64,000 nucleotides of DNA from Epilithonimonas hungarica (lineage in GTDB: Bacteria; Bacteroidota; Bacteroidia; Flavobacteriales; Weeksellaceae). The stretch is taken from assembly GCF_900102265.1 (NCBI RefSeq), contig NZ_FNBH01000001.1, positions 620,001 through 684,000 on the forward strand. Reading direction: 5' to 3'. The notes below the pieces were generated by a model that was not told the DNA's origin, did not search any database, and was given only the letters and a program-made list of their open reading frames with translations. The translations under genes were made by a program, and so were the position numbers. Positions within the stretch are counted from its first letter, which is position 1. Each line of letters opens with the position of its first letter. Of the stretch, positions 1 to 7,570 are shown piece after piece.

Positions 1-89
1 TAATTTGGGTGCCTTTATCTGCCTTCCGTTCCTGCTTGTCATTCTGAGGCTCTTGAAGAGCCCACTCAAGTCGGGACGCAGATTCAACA
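1..89. repeat. Degenerate copy of a dispersed REP-like element
   Basis: This stretch keeps the landmarks of the better copies at 4258-4364 and 43343-43437: TTTGGG near the left end, CCGTTCC, CACTCAAGTCGGG, and a GCAGATTC-like right end. The interior differs and holds a short GCTCTTGAAGAGC hairpin. No gene is visible here. The rest of the stretch up to 389 is AT-rich spacer before topB and contains CTTTGCG-type strings. Confidence 0.55.
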
Positions 90-118
90 TAAAACACCAG
101 TTAAAATAAAACCCAATA

Positions 119-167
119 TTGTCATTCCGTAAGAATATCAGTAGTCCAGATTCCTACGGAATGACAA
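119..167. repeat. Inverted repeat, TTGTCATTCCGTA family
   Basis: Two 18-nt arms (119-136 and 150-167) are inverted copies with one mismatch and can form a strong hairpin with a 13-nt loop. It lies in the non-coding region before topB. From memory, the string GTCATTCCGTAGGAAT recurs between genes in many Bacteroidetes genomes, so this is probably a dispersed repeat and not a dedicated regulatory site. Confidence 0.6.
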
Positions 168-389
168 ACAAGCTTACTTTTTTATGATTTTTGTCTCTCT
201 TTGCTGAGTTTTATGCCTTTGCGAATCTTAAAAATATTTTTAATACAGATAAAAAAATCTTTGCGCACTTTGCATTTAAAATTCCTCGTTTTTTCGTTTA
301 AAAAATCGCATTTTTGCAAGCCTTATTTTAGACTGAAATATGAAACGTCTTGATGTTCCATTCAACCTTAAAGAAAATAGAATTTACAA

Positions 390-2486
390 ATGAAACTTTG
401 TATTGCCGAAAAACCCAGCGTTGCCCGTGATATTGCCAAAGTTTTGGGTGCGACAACGCCCAAAAGCGGTTATATGGAAGGTAACGGCTATTGCGTCACT
501 TGGACTTTCGGTCATCTTTGTACGCTGAAGGAACCGCATGATTACGCAACGCATTACAAATCCTGGGATTTGATTTTCCTTCCGATTATTCCCAAAAATT
601 TCGGAATCAAACTGATTGATAATAATGGTGTTGAGAAACAATTTCAAACCATAGAAAAACTGGTTCAGGAATGTGATGAGGTCATCAATTGTGGGGATGC
701 CGGGCAAGAAGGAGAGCTTATTCAACGCTGGGTTCTGCAGAAAGCAAAATGTGACAAACCCATGAAACGTTTGTGGATTTCGTCCTTGACAGAAGATGCC
801 ATCAAGGAAGGTTTTGAAAATCTGAGACCGGCTGATGATTACAAAAATCTTTATTTGGCGGGTAATGCAAGAGCAATCGGTGATTGGCTTTTAGGAATCA
901 ATGCGACAAGGCTATTCACGAAAAAATTCGGTGGAAACAAAGGGGTGTTGTCTATTGGGAGAGTTCAGACGCCAACTTTGGCAATGCTCGTTCAGCGCCA
1001 GAAAGAGATTGATGCTTTTACACAGGAAGAATATTGGGAACTCAAGACCAAATATCGGGATGTGCTTTTCAGTGCGTCAATTGATAGATTAAAGACTTTA
1101 GAAAAAGCTGAAAAAGGCTTGGCTTATCTTAAACAAAACCAGTTCGAGATTGTCTCATTCGAAATCAAAGAAGGAAAAGAAAAGAATCCGAGATTATTCG
1201 ATTTGACAGGACTTCAAGTAGAAGCTAATAAGAAATTTGGTTTCTCGGCGGAACATACACTTAATTATATTCAAAGTCTTTACGAGAAAAAGCATACAAC
1301 TTATCCGAGAGTTGATACAACCTATTTATCAGAAAACCTTTATCCAAAAATTGGTGGAGTTCTGAAAAGTATGACGATTTATTCTGAATTTACAGCGCCA
1401 TTACTTTCTCAACCAATCCCAAAGACAAAAGCAGTTTTCGATGATACAAAAGTGACAGACCACCATGCGATTATTCCGACAGAAATTCCGCCTTCATCAA
1501 ATTTAAGTCGAGAAGAAAAACTCGTTTATGATTTGGTAGCAAGAAGATTCATTGCTGTTTTTTATCCTGAATGTAAGATTTCAAATACTTTGGTAGAAGG
1601 ACAAGTTGGGACGATTCCTTTCAAAGCTTCGGGAAAACAAATTCTGGAACCTGGCTGGCGAACAGTTTATGCGAAAGATAAAAAAGAGGGAAAAAACGAC
1701 AAGGAAAAAGACGAGGAGCAGACGATTCCCGAATTTGTGGCTGGTGAAAAAGGAGAACACGAACCTTTGATCCATCAAGGAAAAACGTCACCGCCAAAAC
1801 CTTACACAGAAGCAACTTTGCTACGTGCAATGGAAACGGCTGGGAAACAGGTTGAAGATGAAGAATTGCGTGAAATGCTGAAGAATAATGGTATCGGAAG
1901 ACCATCAACCCGAGCCAACATCATCGAAACATTGTTCCGAAGAAAATACATCGAACGTAAAAAGAAAAACCTTGTTGCAACGTCAATTGGTATTGATTTG
2001 ATTGATACTATCGAAGACGAAGTTCTTAAAAGTCCCGAACTCACAGGAGAATGGGAATCAAAACTCAGGAAAATCGAAAAAGGAGAATATGAGGCAAATC
2101 AGTTCAAAGAAGAATTGATAGAAATGGTTACGGATTTGACTCAGAAAGTGATTAGAGGAAAAGGAAAAATTATTAATTTCGAAGAAGAAAAACCAGCTCC
2201 TAAAGAAAAAACACCAAGAGTAAAAACCGAAATCATCTGGGCGGAAACCCAATGTCCGAAATGCAAGTCTAACAATCTGATGAAAGGCAAAACTGCCATT
2301 GGCTGTTCGGATTTCAAAGCTTGCGGTTTCAAAGTTTCATTCGAAATATTAGGGAAAAAACTGTCGGAAAAGCAACTTCAGGATTTGATTCTCAAAAGCA
2401 AAACTTCCAAACTGAAAGGTTTTACGGGAAAGCAGGAAGAAGGAATTTTGCTGATGAATGACGATTTCTCCGTCGCTTTAAAATAA
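390..2486 (+). CDS. topB: DNA topoisomerase III (type IA)
   Basis: A cytoplasmic type IA topoisomerase that cuts one strand, passes another through and so relaxes or decatenates DNA. The 698-residue protein opens with a TOPRIM domain (acidic residue in the IAEKPS motif near residue 7, CGDAGQEGE near residues 103-111). The topoisomerase core follows, with the nucleophile Tyr305 in TTYPRVDT. The C-terminus has a CxxC pair at Cys622/Cys625 and a further C..C pair, forming a zinc ribbon, plus a lysine-rich tail. Length and order match bacterial TopB; TopA would have more zinc fingers. The ATG at 390 starts exactly at the conserved N-terminus (MKLCIAEKPS). It stands alone, between a repeat-rich upstream region and a hairpin-rich downstream region. 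Confidence 0.95.
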   Translation: MKLCIAEKPSVARDIAKVLGATTPKSGYMEGNGYCVTWTFGHLCTLKEPHDYATHYKSWDLIFLPIIPKNFGIKLIDNNGVEKQFQTIEKLVQECDEVINCGDAGQEGELIQRWVLQKAKCDKPMKRLWISSLTEDAIKEGFENLRPADDYKNLYLAGNARAIGDWLLGINATRLFTKKFGGNKGVLSIGRVQTPTLAMLVQRQKEIDAFTQEEYWELKTKYRDVLFSASIDRLKTLEKAEKGLAYLKQNQFEIVSFEIKEGKEKNPRLFDLTGLQVEANKKFGFSAEHTLNYIQSLYEKKHTTYPRVDTTYLSENLYPKIGGVLKSMTIYSEFTAPLLSQPIPKTKAVFDDTKVTDHHAIIPTEIPPSSNLSREEKLVYDLVARRFIAVFYPECKISNTLVEGQVGTIPFKASGKQILEPGWRTVYAKDKKEGKNDKEKDEEQTIPEFVAGEKGEHEPLIHQGKTSPPKPYTEATLLRAMETAGKQVEDEELREMLKNNGIGRPSTRANIIETLFRRKYIERKKKNLVATSIGIDLIDTIEDEVLKSPELTGEWESKLRKIEKGEYEANQFKEELIEMVTDLTQKVIRGKGKIINFEEEKPAPKEKTPRVKTEIIWAETQCPKCKSNNLMKGKTAIGCSDFKACGFKVSFEILGKKLSEKQLQDLILKSKTSKLKGFTGKQEEGILLMNDDFSVALK

Positions 2487-2501
2487 AATAACAGAATTAT
2501 C

Positions 2502-2637
2502 TTATCAATAGGAATAGGCTTCAGCCCATTTTAACGATTGACAATCAAAAAGGCTTTAGCCAAAACTAATAAATTTTGGCTAAAGCCTTGAATTGTTTTC
2601 AAATTAACATCGGGCTAAAGCCCGACGCTATTGATAA
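2502..2637. repeat. Nested palindromic intergenic element
   Basis: The outer arms TTATCAATAG (2502-2511) and CTATTGATAA (2628-2637) enclose further hairpins. One is a perfect 16-bp inner hairpin with arms AAGGCTTTAGCCAAAA and TTTTGGCTAAAGCCTT. Another is CGGGCTAAAGCCCG. It sits between the convergent ends of topB and the GH28 gene. The GGCTTTAGCC core is, from memory, a common intergenic string in Chryseobacterium-like genomes. Confidence 0.7.
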
Positions 2638-2642
2638 AATAG

Positions 2643-2676
2643 AAAAACCTTTTCAGTTTCAATCCGAAAAGGGTTT
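2643..2676 (-). terminator. Terminator of the GH28 gene
   Basis: The stem AAACCTTTTC / GAAAAGGGTTT (one bulge) gives a U-rich 3' end when read on the minus strand. It lies 28 nt past the GH28 stop codon. Confidence 0.5.
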
Positions 2677-2703
2677 AAATTAAACCTTAATAGTCGTAAA
2701 AGA

Positions 2704-4191
2704 TTACTTCACAACAATTGCTTTCTTCAGATTGCTGTCAATTTTATAATCTGTACTGTTATTTATTTTTACATTTTCAAAAACGATGTTGTTGGCATTT
2801 TTTCCAACAATTCCTTTTTTACTCGTGATATTCACGTTTTTGAAATAAAGATTCTCAATCAGCTTCTCTGGAAGTCCACTAAAACTGAAAGCCGTTTCGG
2901 ACGAAGCACAATTTACATTACTCACGTAAAAATCATGGAAATAAGGAACTTTTTCACCGGTATGTTGCGCCGCTTCACTTTCTTTTGTACTTCCAACAGG
3001 TGCGTCTGCATAGAACGTATCAAACAAAACCGCTTCCTTGATGATGTTTTTCATCTCAATATTATCGATATAGATTTGGCCCACATCGCCACCTCTTCCC
3101 GAGTTGCTTTTCACACGGATTCCGATATCAGTTCCGTCAAAAGTACAGTTGGTTACGTAGATGTTTTTCATTCCGCCGTCCGTATTACTTCCAATCACGA
3201 AACCGCCGTGGCCTTCATTCACCGTACATTCTGCAATGATGACATTTTGCAGATTGGCTTCACCATTTTTTGGAGTTCCGCTGGATTTCATACAAATTCC
3301 ATCGTCGCCGGCATTTACTTTTGTGTTGTAAATGATCACATTTTTAGAAGCACTGATGTCTATTCCATCGCCATTTTGAGCCCATTTCGGATTATAAACC
3401 GTTGTATTTCTGATGACAAGATTGGTGATTTGTTTCGGGTTGATGACAAATTTCGGAGAATTTCTGAACGTTGGTCCGTCAATCAAGAGATTGGTTACTT
3501 TAGACAAAGTAAACATCATCGGTCTCAAGAAATGATGAATTTGCTCGTACATATCAATTGTTGCGCCTGGCGTTTTTGTAATGACTTTTGCTAATTCTTC
3601 GCCATTTTTCGCAGCTACACTTGGCCACCAGATTTTCCCGTCCTCGCTAAGTGTACTTCCTGGTTTTGCCAGCAATTCCTTCCATTGTGCATCCGTCGTT
3701 TTGAATTTCTTCACAGGCCTCCAAGCTTCACCTGCGCCATCAAAAATCCCTTTTCCGGTAAAGGAGACATCTTTTAAATTGTTTCCCCAAATCGGAGCTG
3801 TCACTTCAAATTTCCCTGCAGAAGTCTCTTTCAAAGGAAATTGTTTGATATCGCTGCTGAATTGTACTATTGCACCTTCCTCAACGTGGAAATCGATTTT
3901 GCTTTTCAGTTCAATTGGACCAGTCAACCAAGTCCCGGTAGGAACTATTAGTCTTCCGCCACCGTTTTGAGCAATCGTGGAAATAGCTTTTTCAAAGGCT
4001 TTTGTGTTTAATGTTTTTCCGTCGCCAACTCCACCAAAATCCTTGAAATTATAATCCTTTTGTGGAATAGTTGGCAAAACCATTTCTCCAAATTTGAATG
4101 GTGCCTTCTGGATGTAATAATTGATGTCATTTTTCTGAGCAGAAACCAATGCTGCAACAGAAAATGCAAAGCCTATTAATAGTTTTTTCAT
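2704..4191 (-). CDS. Secreted glycoside hydrolase family 28 (polygalacturonase)
   Basis: Predicted to hydrolyse alpha-1,4-galacturonan (pectin) outside the cytoplasm. The 495-residue protein starts with a signal peptide (MKKLLIGFAFSVAALVSA, then QKND). Next comes the pectate-lyase-like parallel beta-helix, entered by the typical KDFGGVGDG motif. All GH28 signatures are present: NGDGID with Asp275/Asp277, GDDG with Asp296/Asp297, GHG with His328, and R-V-K at Arg359-Lys361. The first motif has G in place of the usual T of NTD. No T9SS sorting domain is seen, so it is probably periplasmic or outer-membrane associated. It is a single gene with no pectin-utilisation neighbours (no SusC/D, no uronate isomerase), so the exact substrate is open. 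Confidence 0.9.
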   Translation of the reverse strand: MKKLLIGFAFSVAALVSAQKNDINYYIQKAPFKFGEMVLPTIPQKDYNFKDFGGVGDGKTLNTKAFEKAISTIAQNGGGRLIVPTGTWLTGPIELKSKIDFHVEEGAIVQFSSDIKQFPLKETSAGKFEVTAPIWGNNLKDVSFTGKGIFDGAGEAWRPVKKFKTTDAQWKELLAKPGSTLSEDGKIWWPSVAAKNGEELAKVITKTPGATIDMYEQIHHFLRPMMFTLSKVTNLLIDGPTFRNSPKFVINPKQITNLVIRNTTVYNPKWAQNGDGIDISASKNVIIYNTKVNAGDDGICMKSSGTPKNGEANLQNVIIAECTVNEGHGGFVIGSNTDGGMKNIYVTNCTFDGTDIGIRVKSNSGRGGDVGQIYIDNIEMKNIIKEAVLFDTFYADAPVGSTKESEAAQHTGEKVPYFHDFYVSNVNCASSETAFSFSGLPEKLIENLYFKNVNITSKKGIVGKNANNIVFENVKINNSTDYKIDSNLKKAIVVK

Positions 4192-4257
4192 TGCTTATTG
4201 TATGAATTCTTTTGATTAATTATAAATGTTTTAGTTAAAGTCAAGTCATTAAATATA

Positions 4258-4364
4258 ATTTGGGCAGCTTAATCCGTCCTCCGTTCCCGCTATTTTTTTG
4301 CCAGGCTTTTCCAGCCACAAAAAAATGAGCTCCACTCAAGTCGGGCTGCAAGCAATTCTATGTT
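4258..4364. repeat. Dispersed REP-like element, copy 2
   Basis: Shares TTTGGGCAGCTT, ATCCG, CGTTCCCGCT, GAGCTCCACTCA, GTCGGGCTGC and GCAATTC.ATGTT with the copy at 43343-43437. The middle differs but is self-complementary in each (T-run, loop, A-run). Conserved ends with a variable hairpin tip indicate a mobile or structured intergenic repeat. No coding capacity is seen. Confidence 0.75.
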
Positions 4365-4386
4365 AATTTATTATTTCAAATTAAAG

Positions 4387-4462
4387 TTTTCGACTCCGCT
4401 CAGACTGACAATGTTTAAATTACTAGGTTAGTATTAGATTTGTCACACTGAGCGGAGTCGAA
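4387..4462. repeat. Inverted repeat, TTCGACTCCGCTCAG family
   Basis: The arms TTCGACTCCGCTCAG (left) and CTGAGCGGAGTCGAA (right, ending at 4462) are perfect inverted copies, extended by TGACA/TGTCA. They flank about 35 nt of AT-rich spacer. It lies between the REP-like element and fabV. From memory this string is a widespread intergenic repeat in Flavobacteriia. Bases 4463-4637 hold nothing else I can support. Confidence 0.7.
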
Positions 4463-4668
4463 GAGTCTTTCATAATATATAGAAGCTTTCGGGTAAAATT
4501 AAACAAAATAACGAATCGTGCAATCGATTGCGCAAAATAAAAATAACAAACCTCGAAAAGTATTATCAATCCCAGGAAAACTGAAAATCAGAAGATGCTT
4601 TTTTGAAGATAATTCTTAATAATTGATTCAAATTTCTTTAATTTGCAATGCTAAAAATAATTTCAACA

Positions 4669-5871
4669 ATGATTATTCAACCTAGAACAAGAGGATTTAT
4701 TTGTTTGACAGCACATCCGGACGGGGCGCTTCAGGCAGTTAAAAATCAGATAGAATATGTAAAGTCGAAAGGCGAGATTAAAAACGGGCCTAAAAAAGTA
4801 TTGGTAATTGGTGCTTCTACAGGTTTTGGTCTGTCTTCAAGAATCGCTGCGGCTTTTGGTTCAGATGCCGCTACAATCGGAGTTTTCTTCGAGAAACCAG
4901 CGTCTGAAGGTAAGATGGGAACAGCAGGTTGGTACAATTCTGCAGCTTTCGAAAAAGAAGCGCATGAAGCTGGACTATATGCAAAAAGTATCAACGGCGA
5001 TGCATTTTCTGATGAAATTAAAAAAGAAACGATCGAGCTGATTAAAAAAGACCTTGGCCAGGTTGATTTGGTGGTTTACAGTTTGGCTTCTCCAAGAAGG
5101 ACACATCCGAAAACCGGTGTTGCTTATTCGTCAGTCCTTAAACCAATTGGACAATCTTTTACTAATAAAACGGTAGATTTCCATACAGGTGTTGTTTCTG
5201 ATATTACAATTGCTCCGGTTGAAAATGAAGAAGATATTTCTAACACGGTTGCTGTAATGGGTGGTGAAGATTGGAAATTCTGGATAGAAGATTTGAAAGC
5301 AGCTGGTGTTTTGGCAGAAGGTGTCAAAACTGTTGCTTATTCTTACATTGGCCCAGAACTGACTTTCCCGATCTACAGAAACGGAACAATTGGTCAGGCG
5401 AAAAATGACCTTGAAGCAACTGTTCCTGTTCTTAATGACTTATTGAAGGACCTTAACGGCGTTTCTTATGTTTCTGTGAACAAAGCTTTGGTAACACAGT
5501 CTAGTTCGGCAATTCCTGTAGTTCCATTGTATATTTCCTTGCTTTATAAAGTGATGAAGGCAAAAGGAACTCACGAAGGAACCATCGAGCAGATGCAGAG
5601 ACTTTTCGCCGACAGATTATATACTGAGAATGGGGAAGTGGCTTTGGATGAAGCTGGAAGGATCAGAGTTGATGATTGGGAAATGGCAGATGATGTTCAG
5701 GCAGAAGTTGCTAAGTTATGGAATCAAATTTCCACTGAAAATCTTTCTGAAATCAGTGATATCGAAGGTTACAGAAAAGAATTCTTCAACCTTTTCGGAT
5801 TTGAAATCGATGGAATCGATTATGAAAAAGATGCCAACGAGAACGTACAAGTTCCAAGTATCGAAGCATAA
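4669..5871 (+). CDS. fabV: Enoyl-ACP / trans-2-enoyl-CoA reductase FabV
   Basis: Catalyses the last, NADH-dependent reduction in each round of type II fatty acid elongation. The FabV class is known to be insensitive to triclosan. From the ATG at 4669 the protein has 400 residues and begins MIIQPRTRGFICLTAHP, the conserved FabV N-terminus. An in-frame ATG at 4648 is less likely: a weak -7-like box (TTAATTTG, 4638-4645) would put transcription start at or after it. The Rossmann motif VLVIGASTGFGLSSR follows at about residues 45-59. The catalytic Y-x8-K pair is Tyr236/Lys245, which matches FabV numbering and supports the start. It is a single gene, ending at a bidirectional terminator. Confidence 0.96.
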   Translation: MIIQPRTRGFICLTAHPDGALQAVKNQIEYVKSKGEIKNGPKKVLVIGASTGFGLSSRIAAAFGSDAATIGVFFEKPASEGKMGTAGWYNSAAFEKEAHEAGLYAKSINGDAFSDEIKKETIELIKKDLGQVDLVVYSLASPRRTHPKTGVAYSSVLKPIGQSFTNKTVDFHTGVVSDITIAPVENEEDISNTVAVMGGEDWKFWIEDLKAAGVLAEGVKTVAYSYIGPELTFPIYRNGTIGQAKNDLEATVPVLNDLLKDLNGVSYVSVNKALVTQSSSAIPVVPLYISLLYKVMKAKGTHEGTIEQMQRLFADRLYTENGEVALDEAGRIRVDDWEMADDVQAEVAKLWNQISTENLSEISDIEGYRKEFFNLFGFEIDGIDYEKDANENVQVPSIEA

Positions 5872-5887
5872 TTTTTAAGGTATAAAC

Positions 5888-5919
5888 AAAAACGGCTACT
5901 GAGAAGTAGCCGTTTTTTT
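5888..5919. terminator. Bidirectional terminator between fabV and the acyltransferase
   Basis: The perfect stem AAAAACGGCTACT / AGTAGCCGTTTTT around a GAGA tetraloop is flanked by an A-run and a T-run, so it works for both convergent genes. Confidence 0.9.
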
Positions 5920-6715
5920 ATTGTTGAGATTGAGATTTTATCTCTTTCTGTTTTACATCATAATCGTGAAGCAGATTATGTTCCGGCGTTTGTCCGATAG
6001 CGTGCATTATTTTGTCCAGGATTTCTGTTGCAGATTCGTTATCATAATCAATTTCCAAAGCTGGTTGAAACTCCATCGTCGGTTTTACACCTGTAACTTT
6101 TATCTTCAGTCCTTTCTTATCAAAAGCTCTACGAAACCCATTGATTTTAATTGGGATTACAACTGGTCTTTGGTTTTTGATCAATTTCGCAGTTCCTTTT
6201 CTGCCTTGTGCAAAAGCCGAAGTCGTTCCTTGAGGAAATGTGATTACCCAGCCATTATCCAAAGCCTTCATAATATTTTCTATTTCGCTCATATCAACCA
6301 TGCGGTTAATATTTTTACCTTCTGCTCTCCAGGTTCTTTTAACGGTAACGGCACCAGCAATTTTGAAAATTCTTGCAAGAATTCCTTTGTTCATTGTTTC
6401 CTCTGCTGCAACATAATAGAAGTCAACCTTTGGATTCAGAAGATAAACAGGATTTTTTATCGTATTGTGATAACCATTATTAACAGCACAGAAAGCGTGG
6501 TACATGGCTGCAACATCGGCAAAGTAAGTCTGATGATTGGAAACGAAAAGAACATTGCTGTCTGGCAAATCTGTAAGATTTTCGGTTCCTGTAATTTTCA
6601 ATTTATTAAAACCATTGAATCTTCTGTAAGAAACAACTCCCAAAATGAAAATAATAATTCTTTTCAGAATATAGATGTTTCCAAAGGAATCGGTAAAAAT
6701 ATTTTTTTTTGCCAT
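5918..6715 (-). CDS. PlsC-like 1-acyl-glycerol-3-phosphate acyltransferase
   Basis: A 265-residue protein of the lysophospholipid acyltransferase (LPLAT/PlsC) superfamily, predicted to acylate lysophosphatidate or a related lipid at the inner membrane. A hydrophobic N-terminal stretch (ILKRIIIFILGVVSY) would anchor it. Both signature blocks are present but unusual. The acyltransferase block reads NHQTYFAD, i.e. H-x5-D where the family consensus is H-x4-D. The substrate block reads FPQGTTS where FPEGTRS is usual. The spacing and fold context are otherwise normal. Glycerophospholipid synthesis is the likely role, but ornithine-lipid or aminolipid acylation is possible. It converges on fabV and is followed on the same strand, upstream, by the Nudix gene (43-nt gap). 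Confidence 0.75.
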   Translation of the reverse strand: MAKKNIFTDSFGNIYILKRIIIFILGVVSYRRFNGFNKLKITGTENLTDLPDSNVLFVSNHQTYFADVAAMYHAFCAVNNGYHNTIKNPVYLLNPKVDFYYVAAEETMNKGILARIFKIAGAVTVKRTWRAEGKNINRMVDMSEIENIMKALDNGWVITFPQGTTSAFAQGRKGTAKLIKNQRPVVIPIKINGFRRAFDKKGLKIKVTGVKPTMEFQPALEIDYDNESATEILDKIMHAIGQTPEHNLLHDYDVKQKEIKSQSQQ

Positions 6716-6758
6716 TGATAATTAATTATAATTTCTAAGGTCAGAAATTATTGCAAAA

Positions 6759-7388
6759 TTAAACATTTTTTAACAAGTTGCTAAACTCACTCAAAATCAT
6801 AGATGTAGCGCCCCAAATGATATAACCATTGAAATCGATCACCGGAACTTCATAACCTTTTGTAGACGGTAATGCCATTATTTTTGGCTGGTCTGGAAGA
6901 TTTAATAAAGATGAAATCGGGAATTCTATCAATTCGACAGCCTCGGTTTCCTGTAAAAAGAATTCTGGATTCTTCTTGGTATAAGAAATAAACGAATGAA
7001 CATAGAAATTGCTTGGCGGAATATAGATCGGAGACATCTCGCGAATGATTCTCACATAGTGTTCTTCAATTCCCAATTCCTCGGAAGTTTCCCGTTTTGC
7101 AGTGTATGAAAAATCAGGGTCTTCTTTCTCTCTTTTCCCACCAGGCAATGAGATTTGCCCACTGTGTCTGTCATTTTCATTCACACTTCTTACGATCAGG
7201 GGGAAATGCCATTCGTTGTTCTTGAGATAAAGTAAAATATTGACGGCTGCAAATTTTGGATTTTTGGTCAGAATATCTTCATAACTGAATACAGGACGAT
7301 AAGGCGGAGAATAGACTTTGTGCGCATTCTCTCCCAACAATTCCGCTTCTTTGATATCTCTGAGTAAATCTTTTCCAAAAATCTGCAT
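6759..7388 (-). CDS. Nudix hydrolase, CoA pyrophosphatase type
   Basis: A 209-residue Nudix protein, predicted to cleave CoA or its derivatives into 4'-phosphopantetheine and 3',5'-ADP. The sequence HSGQISLPGGKREKEDPD followed by TAKRETSEELGI carries the Nudix box (RETSEELG) together with the upstream R...H.GQISLPGG signature that marks the CoA pyrophosphatase subgroup (YeaB/NudL-like). The start at 7388 (MQIFGKDLLRDI) fits the family. It probably shares a transcript with the acyltransferase downstream. Its link to lipid or CoA turnover is suggested by the neighbour, not proven. Confidence 0.85.
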   Translation of the reverse strand: MQIFGKDLLRDIKEAELLGENAHKVYSPPYRPVFSYEDILTKNPKFAAVNILLYLKNNEWHFPLIVRSVNENDRHSGQISLPGGKREKEDPDFSYTAKRETSEELGIEEHYVRIIREMSPIYIPPSNFYVHSFISYTKKNPEFFLQETEAVELIEFPISSLLNLPDQPKIMALPSTKGYEVPVIDFNGYIIWGATSMILSEFSNLLKNV

Positions 7389-7501
7389 AACTCAAAGATA
7401 GGAAAAATCGTAATAATAATCAATAACTATTGTTGCGAGGTCTAAAGAATGGCAATCGGACTTTAAATAAAAGCATGATATCTTTTAAGCGATCTAATAA
7501 C

Positions 7502-7539
7502 AAAACAACCTTTCCAAAATTTTCAGAAAGGTTGTTTTA
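7502..7539 (-). terminator. Terminator of clpB
   Basis: The stem AAAACAACCTTTC / GAAAGGTTGTTTT lies about 30 nt beyond the clpB stop codon; it has an A/T-rich flank but no long U-run. Confidence 0.6.
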
Positions 7540-7570
7540 AAATAGTATTTAATATGAAGAAAAATTTAAT

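Noticed and set aside
2935-3594. A 219-codon open frame antisense to the GH28 gene
   Set aside because: GH28 motifs on the minus strand are complete; the antisense product has no start context or known domain.
5921-6718. A 265-codon open frame antisense to the PlsC-like gene
   Set aside because: It mirrors the acyltransferase exactly; its protein is rich in F, I, C and H with no family resemblance, while the opposite strand has clear LPLAT motifs.
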